Shown: positions 17,016 to 25,904, counted from the first letter of the stretch. The stretch: DNA of 64,000 bases from Streptomyces sp. SPB162 (GCF_029504575.1 NZ_JAQFII010000001.1:682001-746000); one strand, 5' to 3'. Notes: generated by a model from the letters alone, not told the origin. Numbers and translations are program-made.

Positions 17016-18188
17016 TCAGGCGTCGACGGCGGTGACGGTCCCCGCTCCGACCGTCCGGCCGCCCTCGCGGATCGCGAAGCCGAGCCCGACCTCGAGCGGT
17101 ACGGGCCTGCCCAGCTCCACCGTCATCTCGGCGGTGTCACCCGGCAGCGCCATCGCGGCCGCGCCGAGGTCCACGTCCCCGACCACGTCCGCGGTGCGGA
17201 TGTAGAACTGCGGCCGGTAGCCGGTGGAGACCGGGGTGCGGCGACCGCCCTCGGCGGCCGGCACCACGTACACCCGGGCGGTGAACCGGGTGCTCTGCGT
17301 CACGCTGCCGGGCGCCGCCACGATGTGCCCGCGCCGCACGACGTCCCGCTGCACCCCGCGCAGCAGCAGCGCCACGTTGTCGCCCGCCTGCGCGGACTCC
17401 ATCGGCTTGCCGAAGGTCTCCAGACCGGTCACGACCGAGGCCGTGTCCGCACCGAGGACCTCGACCCGGTCACCGACCCGTACCGTCCCGCGCTCGACGG
17501 CGCCCGTGACGACCGTCCCGCGCCCGGTGATGGTCAGTACGTTCTCCACCGAGAGCAGGAAGGGGGCGTCGAGGTAGCGCACCGGCATCGGCACGTGGCT
17601 GTCGACGGCGTCCAGCAACTCCCCGACCGCCGCGGTCCAGCGCGGGTCGCCCTCCAGCGCACGCAGCCCCGACACCCGCACCACCGCGGCCGACTCCCCC
17701 GGGTACCCGTGCGCACTGAGCAGCTCGCGCACCTCCAGCTCGACGAGGTCGGTCAGCTCGGGGTCGCCGGCGTCGGCCTTGTTGAGGGCCACGACGATGT
17801 GCTCGACGCCCACCTGGCGGGCGAGCAGCACGTGCTCGGCGGTCTGCGGCATCACGCCGTCGAGCGCCGAGACCACCAGGATCGCCCCGTCGAGCTGGGC
17901 CGCTCCGGTGATCATGTTCTTCACGTAGTCGGCATGGCCCGGCATGTCCACGTGCGCGTAGTGCCGGGTGGCGGTCTCGTACTCGACGTGCGAGATGGTG
18001 ATCGTGATCCCGCGGGCGGCCTCCTCCGGCGCCCGGTCGATCCGGTCGAACGGGACGAAGGTGCCGGTCCCCCGCTCCGCGAGCACCTTGGTGATCGCGG
18101 CGGTCAGCGTCGTCTTGCCGTGGTCGACGTGGCCCATCGTGCCGATGTTGAGGTGCGGCTTGGTGCGTACGTATGCCGTCTTGGACAT
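17016..18188 (-). CDS. tuf3: elongation factor Tu paralogue (EF-Tu3 type)
   Basis: A 390-residue translation GTPase with all EF-Tu G motifs: [13 protein letters not shown] (G1), [14 protein letters not shown] (G2), [12 protein letters not shown] (G3, where canonical EF-Tu has DCPGH), NKAD (G4), plus the domain 2 and 3 barrels. The sequence departs from housekeeping EF-Tu at many positions (for example [16 protein letters not shown] for the effector region), so I assign it to the divergent EF-Tu3 known from several streptomycetes rather than the major tuf1 gene. It stands alone, not in the str operon, with its own terminator and a long leader containing an inverted repeat. EF-Tu3 in other species is reported to be induced in the stringent response. 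Confidence 0.88.
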   Translation of the reverse strand: MSKTAYVRTKPHLNIGTMGHVDHGKTTLTAAITKVLAERGTGTFVPFDRIDRAPEEAARGITITISHVEYETATRHYAHVDMPGHADYVKNMITGAAQLDGAILVVSALDGVMPQTAEHVLLARQVGVEHIVVALNKADAGDPELTDLVELEVRELLSAHGYPGESAAVVRVSGLRALEGDPRWTAAVGELLDAVDSHVPMPVRYLDAPFLLSVENVLTITGRGTVVTGAVERGTVRVGDRVEVLGADTASVVTGLETFGKPMESAQAGDNVALLLRGVQRDVVRRGHIVAAPGSVTQSTRFTARVYVVPAAEGGRRTPVSTGYRPQFYIRTADVVGDVDLGAAAMALPGDTAEMTVELGRPVPLEVGLGFAIREGGRTVGAGTVTAVDA

Positions 18189-18722
18189 GGGTGTTTCGCT
18201 TCTTCCTCGGAATTCCGCGCAACGCACCACGGTGTGGTGATCGCGCACAAGAACACGGGGACCCCCTGGGCCGTACCGACCCTCCCCCTGCGGGGTCCGC
18301 CGGAATGTCCGGGGAGGGTCAGCTTCGGGCGCCGTCGAGGAACGAAGCGAGGGCAGCCTCCAGCGCGTCCGCGACTGCGGACGTATCTGCGAAGGCATAC
18401 CGGTTCATGCCGTTGATGATCCGTCACACGACATTCGCGGTCCAACGGTTTTCGCCCACCGGGTTGCGGTTTTCCCGATCGGGCGCGTCGACCTCATGAT
18501 CGCTTGGCAACTCACGGTAATCATGCGGTAGCTTGCACCATCGCGCGCCGGGCTCCGGGAGCGCAGGCCACCGCCTGGCTCACGGATTCCGGTCTGCCTC
18601 CACCCGGTTGCCCCGCACCACCCCGTGCGCGAACCGGTCGTCGCCCATCACCGCGACCCGCGCGACAGCCACGATCAGCAACATGTCATGCTCATACCAA
18701 TTGGAGTCGGAGTGGTCACGCA
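18189..18722. promoter_or_regulatory. tuf3 leader and divergent promoter region
   Basis: A 534-base region with no credible gene between tuf3 (minus) and a small plus-strand gene. It contains a 10-bp perfect inverted repeat (GACCCTCCCC at 18278-18287 against 18311-18320), about 90 bases upstream of the tuf3 start, which could form a leader hairpin. A GAGGAAG lies about 20 bases upstream of the tuf3 ATG. Confidence 0.5.
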
Positions 18723-18959
18723 GTGAACGTTGTACGGCGCTTGGGCGATTCGCCACGGGTTCGGGGATGCCTGAACGAGACCAACTGCCCGGATGTCTTC
18801 GAATTGAGCACCGGCGACTTCGCCGTCATCGGGGAGGCGATGACCGACCGGCTTCGCGGTCTACTGCCCGACGACGCGGGCGTGGGACCCGACGAACACG
18901 TCGTAGTGATCCCGCGCGATGTTCTCGTCAGGGCTCGTCGGGACATTCCGGAGAAGTAG
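18723..18959 (+). CDS. small conserved-looking protein, function unknown
   Basis: A 78-residue protein starting VNVVRRLGDSPRVRG with two cysteines in GCLNETNCPDVFEL, then a region predicted mostly helical (GEAMTDRLRGLLP) and a C-terminal VVVIPRDVLVRARRD strand-helix. I recall similar short proteins in other streptomycetes but know no function. The GTG start at 18723 has GGAG about 11 bases upstream; a longer in-frame start would add an Arg/Pro-rich stretch with no coding signature. It is followed by a bidirectional hairpin and converges on the DUF6082-like gene, a pairing that may be functional. Confidence 0.7.
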   Translation: MNVVRRLGDSPRVRGCLNETNCPDVFELSTGDFAVIGEAMTDRLRGLLPDDAGVGPDEHVVVIPRDVLVRARRDIPEK

Positions 18960-18974
18960 CGGACGGACGCCGAA

Positions 18975-19006
18975 CGAGGGTGGGTGGCAGCGGCCGCTCA
19001 CCCTCG
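18975..19006. terminator. bidirectional terminator hairpin
   Basis: An 8-bp perfect stem (CGAGGGTG at 18975-18982 against CACCCTCG at 18999-19006) between two convergent genes ending at 18959 and 19010. Confidence 0.65.
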
Positions 19007-19009
19007 GTG

Positions 19010-19690
19010 TCATCCGTTCCGGCGCAGCGGAGTCGTGGTGAGCGCGGCGACGTACGCGCGCTCGACTATCTCGGAGAATTCCGCCTCGGCCGTGCCCGGC
19101 GGAATCTCCTGGGCCCGCGAGACGCGCAGGCTCTCCCAGAACTCCCGCCAGAGCCGACTGGCGAACAGATGCTGGAAGGATCCTTCGATGTGCGCGGTGG
19201 CGTAACCGGTCTCGTAGGCGAGCAGGTGCAGGGAAAGGACCTGGTTCATGTACAGGTACTGCTTGTTCCGCAGATCTGATCCGTCGGAACTGTACGACGG
19301 CCAGGTGGCCGCCAGATCGGGATCGTCCATCGCCATCCGGTGCAGCGACATGTGCAGACCGCGCATCAACGCTTCCGAGGTGCGGTGCAGCTCGCCGTTG
19401 GCCCGCCCACTGACCTGACACTGCTCCTGCAGGGCGTCCTGCTGGGTCCGCAGCGCCTCGCGGTGCAACTCCACCTCGCGATGCTGTACACGGATGGCAC
19501 CGGCCATGTAGACGAGCACCGCGGTCGAACTCACCGCCGAGGCGGCACCGAGCGCCTGGCCCGCGTTACTGCTGTTCTCGCTCTGCAGCCACGGAATGTG
19601 AACGAGCAGCAGGCTGAGCACGACGCACGAACAACAGGCCACCATTGTGGCGACCACGGCAAGAGCCACCTGCTTGGCACGAGTGTCCAC
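19010..19690 (-). CDS. DUF6082-like membrane protein
   Basis: A 226-residue protein with two N-terminal transmembrane helices (QVALAVVATMVACCSCVVLS and ALGAASAVSSTAVLVYMAGA), then a charged coiled-coil-like stretch (VQHREVELHREALRTQQDALQEQ), then a helical cytoplasmic domain with the motif KQYLYMNQVLSLHLLAYETG and SRLWREFWES. This organisation matches the DUF6082 family of Streptomyces, whose function is not known. The GTG start at 19690 follows a weak GGTGAG. Its convergent neighbour is the 78-residue protein. Confidence 0.75.
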   Translation of the reverse strand: MDTRAKQVALAVVATMVACCSCVVLSLLLVHIPWLQSENSSNAGQALGAASAVSSTAVLVYMAGAIRVQHREVELHREALRTQQDALQEQCQVSGRANGELHRTSEALMRGLHMSLHRMAMDDPDLAATWPSYSSDGSDLRNKQYLYMNQVLSLHLLAYETGYATAHIEGSFQHLFASRLWREFWESLRVSRAQEIPPGTAEAEFSEIVERAYVAALTTTPLRRNG

Positions 19691-20091
19691 CGATTTCTCA
19701 CCCCCGGAATGCCAGTGGATGGCAGATTCCCTGCACGCAGTATCGATCCGCCGGGTGCCGTGCCCCAGAAGGAGATGCGGACGCCGCTCCTCCACAGCAT
19801 CCGTGCCGTCACGGCGGCGTGGGTGTGGGTGCGGCCTGTGGGGCTCCCGCATCGTTGTGTGCCGAGAGCGTTCATCCCGGTTCGGGCCAGGGCCGGATAC
19901 GCGGTCGCATGAGCTGTACCCGCCAGTAGCCCCGATCCGCACCACGCCCCCGTGCGACCGCCGTGCGCCCCCGCTTTGGAGGACCGGCCGCTCGCCTGAC
20001 GACCGGGGTGCCCGTGGTCCCTCCGTCGCGGGCCGCACGATGCCGGCGACGGGGAGGGTGCGGACCCCGCCCGCTCCGGTTGTTCGCACGC
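19691..20091. other. 400-base gap, no gene recognised
   Basis: Short frames exist on both strands but none has a start site or composition that I trust. It should contain the promoters of the divergent DUF6082-like and TVP38-like genes. Confidence 0.4.
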
Positions 20092-20110
20092 CTCGGTTAG
20101 GCTCGCCTGA
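20092..20110 (+). promoter_or_regulatory. iron-box-like sequence overlapping a start codon
   Basis: CTCGGTTAGGCTCGCCTGA matches 14 of 19 positions of the DmdR/IdeR iron-box consensus as I remember it (TTAGGTTAGGCTCACCTAA), with the AGGC-TC-GCCT core. It also supplies a TTAGGCT element at leaderless -10 distance from the ATG at 20110, so the resemblance could be coincidental. Confidence 0.35.
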
Positions 20111-20817
20111 TGCTCGACCGCCTCCCGACGTCAACCGGCCACGCCGTACGGTGCACCCGTGCGTTGCGCTCGCCGTGGGCCCGGCTGGCCCTGCTGGTCG
20201 CGCTGCTCATGGGCGCGGCGACGGCCGTCCTGCTCTGGCAGCCGCAGCACCTGATCATGGACGGCTGGCCCCAACTGTCGGGCGCCGCCGCCCTGGCGCT
20301 CTTCGGCGCCGCGTACGGGGTGTGCGCGTTCGCCTTCGTGCCCCGCCCGCTGCTCAACGTGGCGGCCGGCGCGCTGTTCGGGACGCAGGGCGGGCTGGTC
20401 TCCGCGCTGGCCGGCACCGTTCTGGGCGCCGGGCTGTCCTTCTGTCTCGGCCGACTCCTGGGCCGCGCCGCGCTCAGGCCCCTGCTGCGCGGGCGCCTGA
20501 TCACCTCGGTGGACCGGCAGTTGAGCCGGCACGGCTTCCGCAGCATGCTCGCGATCCGGCTCTTTCCCGGCGTGCCCTTCGCCGCGGCCAACTACTCCGC
20601 GGCCGTCTCGCACATGCGCCTGGGCCCGTTCCTGCTGGCCACCGCGATCGGCAGCATCCCCAACACGGCGGCGTACGTCATCGCGGGCAGCCGCGCGTCG
20701 TCGCCGACCTCACCGGCCTTCCTGCTGGCCATGGGGTTCATCGCCGCGACCGGCCTCGGAGCCGTCCTGGTCGCCGCCCGGGCCCGCCGCACCCGGAACT
20801 CCCCGTCGTCCGGCTGA
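20110..20817 (+). CDS. TVP38/TMEM64 (SNARE-associated) family membrane protein
   Basis: A 235-residue protein with about six hydrophobic segments. The family core is visible: FVPRPLLNVAAGALFG, LAGTVLGAGLSFCLGRLLGR, and RLFPGVPFAAANYSAA, corresponding to the conserved R-x-x-P-x-x-P-x-x-x-x-N/S-Y-x-x-G/A pattern of DedA-superfamily proteins. Presumably a lipid scramblase-type or envelope-maintenance protein. The ATG at 20110 has no Shine-Dalgarno and lies 6 bases after TTAGGCT, so the mRNA is probably leaderless. Confidence 0.85.
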   Translation: MLDRLPTSTGHAVRCTRALRSPWARLALLVALLMGAATAVLLWQPQHLIMDGWPQLSGAAALALFGAAYGVCAFAFVPRPLLNVAAGALFGTQGGLVSALAGTVLGAGLSFCLGRLLGRAALRPLLRGRLITSVDRQLSRHGFRSMLAIRLFPGVPFAAANYSAAVSHMRLGPFLLATAIGSIPNTAAYVIAGSRASSPTSPAFLLAMGFIAATGLGAVLVAARARRTRNSPSSG

Positions 20818-20890
20818 CGTTTCCACGCCGCTCGCTGGTGACGGCCGGTGTGGTGGACGCCGGGGGCGCCGCGTTCGAGTGACCGGAGCC

Positions 20891-20928
20891 GCCCGGTCCG
20901 CGCCGGGCCGCCCGGTCCGCGCCGGGCC
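20891..20928. repeat. 19-bp tandem duplication, hairpin-forming
   Basis: GCCCGGTCCGCGCCGGGCC occurs twice head to tail. Each copy can fold into a 6-bp GC stem, so the pair may act as terminator of the TVP38-like gene that ends at 20817. Confidence 0.75.
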
Positions 20929-21063
20929 GCCCACTCAGGGCTGCGGCAGGACGGAGGCCGGGCGCGGCTCCGACCGGCTCACCTTCCGCAGCGTGACCCT
21001 TCGCACACGCCGTTTCGCCCGCATTGGTCGTCAGCGCGACCGGCAACCCGTAGCCTGTCGGGT

Positions 21064-21222
21064 ATGCAAGCAACACCCGTGGCCGAGGCGAACGACGCCC
21101 TCCGCGCCTACCTTCACGCGCACGGTTCCCGTGCCTGGACCCCGGCCGAGCTCGCCGAGCTCGAACGTCTGCGGTCCGCGTTCCTGGCAGCGCAGCGCGC
21201 CCATTACCGGAAAGCCGCGTAG
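21064..21222 (+). CDS. 52-residue protein, paralogue of the one at 22703
   Basis: A small helical protein: after a variable start it reads NDALRAYLHAHGSRAWTPAELAELERLRSAF and ends YRKAA. The protein encoded at 22703-22861 has exactly the same length and shares N-D-x-L-R-A-Y, A-H-G, R-x-W-T-P-A-E-L, E-L, R-L-R and the basic tail. No function is known to me. The ATG is preceded by TAGCCT at leaderless spacing, as in the paralogue. A bidirectional hairpin separates it from the convergent pentapeptide-repeat gene. Confidence 0.75.
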   Translation: MQATPVAEANDALRAYLHAHGSRAWTPAELAELERLRSAFLAAQRAHYRKAA

Positions 21223-21281
21223 CGGCTGACCTTCCCGCCGGGCCCGCCGTTCACCGGCCGCCCGCACCCGACGACCGTCAC

Positions 21282-21312
21282 GCCGCCCGCACCGCACATC
21301 GGTGCGGGCGGC
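21282..21312. terminator. bidirectional terminator hairpin
   Basis: A perfect 13-bp stem (GCCGCCCGCACCG at 21282-21294 against 21300-21312) with a CACAT loop between the convergent 52-residue-protein gene and the pentapeptide-repeat gene. Confidence 0.8.
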
Positions 21313-21326
21313 TTCTGCTTCCGCCG

Positions 21327-22283
21327 CTACCAGCGCTCCGGGTGGTGGAGCGCGGGCGGCAGTTTCGTCGCGGCATCCCCGCGTGCCGCGTCCAGTTGCG
21401 ACTGGATGAGGAAGACGGTCCCGGTGAGGTCGGCGCCGCGCAGATCGGCGTCCCGGAAGTCCGCGCCGATCACGTCGGCCATCCGCAGATCGGCGCCCGC
21501 CAGATCCGCCCCGATGAGATACGCCCCGCGCAGGTTCGCGCCCCGCAGGTCGGCGTCCCTGAGCCGGGCACCGATGAGGTCGGCTCCCCTCCGGTCCTTC
21601 TTCTTCCCCCGCACCTCGGCGCGTACGAGCTCACTGGCCCGCAGTAGCAGGGCGTTGACCTCACTCCGGTGCGCCGGCACGTCGAGTTCCATGAGGAGCT
21701 CGGGGTTGTACCGGGTGAGGCGTTCGGTCTCCCGCAGCGCGGCCTCGAGTTCGACGTGCAGCGGACGGGCCGGCCGCAGCGTCAGCGCCTCGGTCAGGTA
21801 CCAGAGCAGTTCGTGCAGGTCCCGCATGACCGGGAAGACCCGGAACATCTGCTGCGCCGTTCGCGGCGCCTGCCGCCAGTCCTGGCCGCCGAACGTGACC
21901 TGCGAGACCTGCTGCCCGGCGCCGAAGCAGTCGTAGACGGTGCAGCCGCGAAAGCCCTTGTCCCTGAGGCGGGTGTGGATGCCGCAGCGGGAGTCCCGCT
22001 GCAGGTTCGGACAGGCCTGACCCGCGTTCTTGTCGATCGCGAAGTCCACCGAGGCGGAGAACGCCGGCACGACGCAGCACAGCGCGAAGCAGTTGCCGCA
22101 GTCGGCCCGCAAGGCGCCTCCGGAGCCACCCGCAGAGCCACTTTCGGGGCCACTTTCGCAACCTGAACCGGCCTGCGGCTCGGCCGGTGCACTTGCGCGT
22201 GCGCGGGTACGTGCGCGGTTCTCAGCCAACGTGCTCGGTCTCCTGTACGAAGCAACCGTGCCGCCCGGGGTCCGCCGGCACAT
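21327..22283 (-). CDS. Cys-rich pentapeptide-repeat protein
   Basis: A 318-residue protein. Residues 60-125 form a cysteine-rich region with the pattern CGNCFALCC, later QACPNL, RCGIH and GCTVYDCFG, suggestive of metal binding. A helical middle follows, and the last third is a run of pentapeptide repeats (ADLIGARLRDADLRGANLRGA and on, A-D/N-L-x-x), which fold as a right-handed beta-helix. Pentapeptide proteins can be DNA mimics or scaffolds; the Cys-rich front makes this a distinct architecture that recurs in Streptomyces, function unknown. The ATG at 22283 has no clear ribosome-binding site, and the N-terminal 50 residues are low complexity, so a later start is possible. Confidence 0.82.
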   Translation of the reverse strand: MCRRTPGGTVASYRRPSTLAENRARTRARASAPAEPQAGSGCESGPESGSAGGSGGALRADCGNCFALCCVVPAFSASVDFAIDKNAGQACPNLQRDSRCGIHTRLRDKGFRGCTVYDCFGAGQQVSQVTFGGQDWRQAPRTAQQMFRVFPVMRDLHELLWYLTEALTLRPARPLHVELEAALRETERLTRYNPELLMELDVPAHRSEVNALLLRASELVRAEVRGKKKDRRGADLIGARLRDADLRGANLRGAYLIGADLAGADLRMADVIGADFRDADLRGADLTGTVFLIQSQLDAARGDAATKLPPALHHPERW

Positions 22284-22702
22284 CAGGGCATGGCTGGGTC
22301 CGGCACTCTCACCTCACACTTTATCGAACCCCGCACGCGGACTGCCACGCTCCGGGGCCGCCCGGCGCCCGGCCGTCGCCCAGCCGTCGCCCGGCCGGGG
22401 AATGGAAAGGCGGCGCTGCCGCGCCGCCTTGACCTTGACGCCGAATAGAACACATGAACTCCAATGCGCCGACTATTCGAACTATTGAGTTCCGCTTTCA
22501 CGCTCCAGAGGTGAGCGCACCAATCCGGCGAATACCAGGAATCGCAGATGAGAGCCTCGCCGATATCGAACACCCTGCTTCGATCTCCCGTCGGCGCACG
22601 GGGGTTGCGAGCAGACCCGTAATGCCGTGCCGCCCCGATGTCGCATATGCCGTTTCTGAAAGCTGGATTCCGATTGCCGCACGGGGCCCATAGTCTTGTC
22701 GC
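22284..22702. other. 420-base lower-GC gap, no gene recognised
   Basis: GC content drops visibly at 22440-22700. A 79-codon frame at 22454-22693 has atypical codon use and no start signal and was not accepted. The right end carries the TAGTCT element of the next 52-residue gene. Confidence 0.4.
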
Positions 22703-22861
22703 ATGCGCGGCACACACTCGACCCATGCGAATGATCGACTGCGCGCCTATGTCCAGGCGCACGGCGACCGATCCTGGACACCCGCCGAACTCAAGGAACT
22801 CGCCCGCCTCCGGGACGCCTATCTGGCGGCCCGCCGCGCCGAACGCGCGAGCGCCGCATAA
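22703..22861 (+). CDS. 52-residue protein, paralogue of the one at 21064
   Basis: Reads MRGTHSTHANDRLRAYVQ then AHGDRSWTPAELKELARLRD and a basic Ala/Arg tail. Length and core match the protein at 21064-21222. ATG 22703 lies shortly after TAGTCT, the same leaderless arrangement. The two genes flank the pentapeptide-repeat gene, suggesting a local duplication or a functional trio. The function is unknown. Confidence 0.75.
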   Translation: MRGTHSTHANDRLRAYVQAHGDRSWTPAELKELARLRDAYLAARRAERASAA

Positions 22862-23043
22862 GCGCCGCGTACCACCGGTCCCTCTCCCACACGTCCCCGG
22901 CCATTCTCTGCCGGGTATCCACCGGGTATGCGGCGGGCAGCCGCGCGCGCCGAGCGTCCGGCGTGCGCCTACTCCCCCGGGCGTAGTTCGGCTGCCTCCG
23001 GCCGGACGACGACTCCCGGACGCCCGCCGGGGAATCTTGGGGC

Positions 23044-23829
23044 ATGCAAACCGACAACAGACGCCGTCTCCGTGGACGTGAGATATGGCGCGCCGCCCGG
23101 AGCAGCGAACGGCTCTCCTACGCGACCGGCGCCGCTCTCGTCGTCTCGGGCCTGGTGCACCTGGGAGTCTTCGCCGTGGACGGGGGTCCGTGGGAGGGGC
23201 CGGTCTCCTGGCGCAAGCCCTTCACGTTCGGGCTCTCCTTCGGTCTGACGCTGATCGCGGTCGCCTGGGTGACGTCGTACCTGCGGATGGGCACGCGCAC
23301 CCGCGCCGTGCTGCTCACCGTGTTCGCGGCTGACTGCGTAGTGGAGGTCGCCGGCATCACGCTCCAGGCGTGGCGCCGGGTGCCGTCGCACTTCAACATG
23401 GAGTCGCCCGTCAACACCCTGGTGTCGATGTCGCTCGCCGTCGGTGGCGCGCTGCTCGTGGTGATCCTCTCCGCGTTCGCCGTCATCTCGTTCACCCGGC
23501 GGCCCGAGGGCCCGACCGGTATGCCGCTCGCGCTGCGCGCGGGTTTCGCCATCCTGCTCGTCGGACTCCTGTCGGGGGCGGCGATGATCGCCCGCGGAGT
23601 CATCCTGACCCGCACCGGCCACCAGGCCGCCGGTTACCGCAGCACCGCCTCCGTCAAGCCCCTGCACGGCATCAGCCTGCACGCCATCCTGGTCCTCCCC
23701 GTGCTCGCCCGGCTGTTGACGTTCACGACGTGGAGCGCGCAGGCCCGGTACCGGGCGGTGGTCGCTTCAGCCGGCTGCTACACGGCGGCCGTCGTCGGCG
23801 CTCTGGGGTGGGCGGTCCTGACGTACTGA
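23044..23829 (+). CDS. integral membrane protein, about seven transmembrane segments
   Basis: A 261-residue protein with hydrophobic segments at about residues 25-45, 60-80, 90-108, 125-145, 165-185, 205-222 and 240-258. Distinctive loops include GPWEGPVSWRKPFTFGLSFG and HFNMESPVNTLV, which recur in actinobacterial proteins of unknown function; I do not know a name for the family. It is monocistronic. ATG 23044 has a weak TTGGGG upstream. Confidence 0.75.
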   Translation: MQTDNRRRLRGREIWRAARSSERLSYATGAALVVSGLVHLGVFAVDGGPWEGPVSWRKPFTFGLSFGLTLIAVAWVTSYLRMGTRTRAVLLTVFAADCVVEVAGITLQAWRRVPSHFNMESPVNTLVSMSLAVGGALLVVILSAFAVISFTRRPEGPTGMPLALRAGFAILLVGLLSGAAMIARGVILTRTGHQAAGYRSTASVKPLHGISLHAILVLPVLARLLTFTTWSAQARYRAVVASAGCYTAAVVGALGWAVLTY

Positions 23830-23893
23830 CAGGCGCTCGTGGGACGCGTCCGGCGGGCCGGTGGGCCGGTGGGCCGGCGGCTCGATGACGGTG

Positions 23894-25276
23894 TCACGGA
23901 GACCCGATGGCGGACAGCGGGGACGTCGGCAGGTCACGGGCGCGGCGTACCGGCGAGAAGACCAGGATCAGAGCGGCGAGCGGCACACCCGCCGTCGTGA
24001 TCCACATGGCGGCGCGCAGGCCGAGCACGGTACCCAACGTGCCGCCGAGCAGCGCCCCGAGCGGGATCGTGCCGAAGTTGATGAACGACGTGCTGGCGGT
24101 CAGACGGCCGAGCAGCTCCGGTGGGCAGTAGCTCTGCTGGAAGCTCGCCTTGAGGACATTGCCCGCCACCACTCCGACGGACACGCAGAAGCCGCCCGCC
24201 ACGTAGAGCAGCATTCCCGCGCCGCCGACGGTGAGCGGGATGAGCAGGGCGAACACCGCGAAGCCGAGCTCGAACAGGAGCGTGGCGCGCGCCGTCCCGA
24301 CCCGGGCGGCGACCCTGCGGGCGGCGAAGGCGCCGGCGACCCCGCCGCTTCCGGCGGCCGCGATCAGCGCGCCGACCGTACCGGCGCCCACCCCGACCTC
24401 CCGCACCAGGAAGACGACCAGGATCGACTGGAACCCCATCAGCGCGAGGTTCGACGTCGCGCCGAAGAGCGTCAGGGTGCGGATCCAGGGATCGCGGGTG
24501 GCCAGCCGAAGCCCTTCGCCGACCTCCTTCACCAGTGCCCTGGGCGGACGTTCGGCTCGCGCGGTGCGGGGTTCACGGTGCCGGATGCCCGACAGACAGA
24601 GCAGCGAGACGAGGAACGTGGCGGCGTTGGCGAACATCCCGTCGACCGCGCCCGCCAACTGGGCGATCAGCCCGCCGGATCCGAGCCCCACGATCTGCGC
24701 GGCCGATGCGCTGCCGTGCAGTTTGGCGTTGCCTTCGGGCTGGTCGGCCGGGGCGAGGATGCTGGGGAGGTAGGCCGTGTAGGCAGTCTGGAAGAAGACC
24801 AGGGCCGTACCCGTCAGGAGGGCGATCACGAGCAACAGGCCGACGCTCAGCACACCGGCCCACGCGGCGACCGGGACGCTGACGTAGAGCAGGAGCGAGA
24901 CGCCCGCCGCGATCAGCATGATCGGACGGCGGCGCAACCGGTCGACCCAGACGCCGACGGGAAGCCCGATGATCAGCCACGGCAGCCAAGTAGCAGCCGC
25001 CAGCAGGCCGACCTGGAAGGTGGTGGCGTGCAGCGCGCCGACGGCCGCCAAGGGCATCGTCACCCCGGTGACGGACGCGCCGAACTTGCCCGCCGTCTCA
25101 CCGCACCACAGCAACCGGAAGTCCCGGTGCCGGCGCAGCAGCCCGCCGCGTAGGCCGACGTCCGGGCGTACGCGGTCGTCCGAGCCTATGCCGTCACCCG
25201 GACGCGGGTCATCCGCGGGAACTCCGTCGTCGTGGAGCGCGCCTTCGCCCGGACCGTGGCCCGTGTTCGTACTCAC
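23894..25276 (-). CDS. MFS exporter controlled by the adjacent ArsR-type regulator
   Basis: A 460-residue MFS_3-type permease (about 12 hydrophobic segments; loop GVWVDRLRRRP after helix 2; SFINFGTIPLGALLGG near helix 11), similar in type to the MFS protein at 8452-9828. GTG 25276 overlaps the stop of the regulator gene by four bases (GTGA), so the pair forms a translationally coupled operon. That pairing is typical of a drug-efflux pump under a dedicated repressor. The N terminus has a 40-residue acidic hydrophilic extension. Confidence 0.9.
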   Translation of the reverse strand: MSTNTGHGPGEGALHDDGVPADDPRPGDGIGSDDRVRPDVGLRGGLLRRHRDFRLLWCGETAGKFGASVTGVTMPLAAVGALHATTFQVGLLAAATWLPWLIIGLPVGVWVDRLRRRPIMLIAAGVSLLLYVSVPVAAWAGVLSVGLLLVIALLTGTALVFFQTAYTAYLPSILAPADQPEGNAKLHGSASAAQIVGLGSGGLIAQLAGAVDGMFANAATFLVSLLCLSGIRHREPRTARAERPPRALVKEVGEGLRLATRDPWIRTLTLFGATSNLALMGFQSILVVFLVREVGVGAGTVGALIAAAGSGGVAGAFAARRVAARVGTARATLLFELGFAVFALLIPLTVGGAGMLLYVAGGFCVSVGVVAGNVLKASFQQSYCPPELLGRLTASTSFINFGTIPLGALLGGTLGTVLGLRAAMWITTAGVPLAALILVFSPVRRARDLPTSPLSAIGSP

Positions 25277-25887
25277 GCGCCGTCACATTCCTTCCGGGGG
25301 AACGACTGGAGCTGGATGATGACGGGCAGGGCGTCCTCGCCGGGTTCCGCGTCGGGGTCCGGGGCATGCCGGTCGATGACGGCCAGCAACTCGGCCGCGA
25401 GCGCTTCCAGTTGCGCGGGCGTCATCCGCAGGTCGGTCCGGTCGGAGAGGGTGCCGACGCCCTGCCAGGGACCCTGCCAGTCGTCGGCGAGGTAGTCGAC
25501 GACCCGGGAAAACGTCTGCTGGACCAGTTCGTGCATATAGACGGAGAGGGCGCCCCGGGTGTCCGGGTCGTAGCGGAACTCCGTGCTGTCGAGCGTGCGC
25601 CGTTCCCTGACCGCCTGCCACCAGCGCTCGCGCTTGGTGCCCCGTCCGGTCACTTCCTCGATGAAGCCGTGCTCGGCGAGCTGACGCAGGTGCCAGCTGA
25701 CGGTGCCGGTGTTCTCCCCCAGCCGCTCGGCGAGACGGGTCGAGGTGGCGGGCCCGTCGAGCTTCAGCAGTTCGAGCATCCGCATGCGCAACGGGTGCGC
25801 CAGCCCGCGCAGGCTGCGGGCGTCGATGTGCCGGACGGGGGTGCCTGGAGCGGACGCGTGCGACGAGCGTTCAGGGTCATCGGCCAT
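25273..25887 (-). CDS. ArsR-like winged-helix transcriptional repressor
   Basis: A 204-residue regulator. The HTH region at about residues 20-85 reads SLRGLAHPLRMRMLELLKLDG, then LAERLGENTGTVSWHLRQLAEHGFIEE with the recognition helix, then a wing (GRGTKRERWWQAV). The C-terminal half is a helical ligand or dimer domain with a WQGPWQGVGTL motif, as in the HTH_20 group of actinobacterial regulators. It is co-transcribed with the MFS gene. ATG 25887 lies 6 bases after a TACGAT element, suggesting a leaderless transcript; an upstream ATG at 25914 falls inside the operator. Two 14-bp palindromes lie just upstream, so autorepression is very likely. Confidence 0.88.
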   Translation of the reverse strand: MADDPERSSHASAPGTPVRHIDARSLRGLAHPLRMRMLELLKLDGPATSTRLAERLGENTGTVSWHLRQLAEHGFIEEVTGRGTKRERWWQAVRERRTLDSTEFRYDPDTRGALSVYMHELVQQTFSRVVDYLADDWQGPWQGVGTLSDRTDLRMTPAQLEALAAELLAVIDRHAPDPDAEPGEDALPVIIQLQSFPRKECDGA

Positions 25888-25904
25888 AGCGGCATCGTAT
25901 GCTA

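Noticed and set aside
22454..22693. A 79-codon frame in the gap between the two 52-residue protein genes.
   Set aside because: Atypical codon use for this genome, no start signal and no family resemblance.
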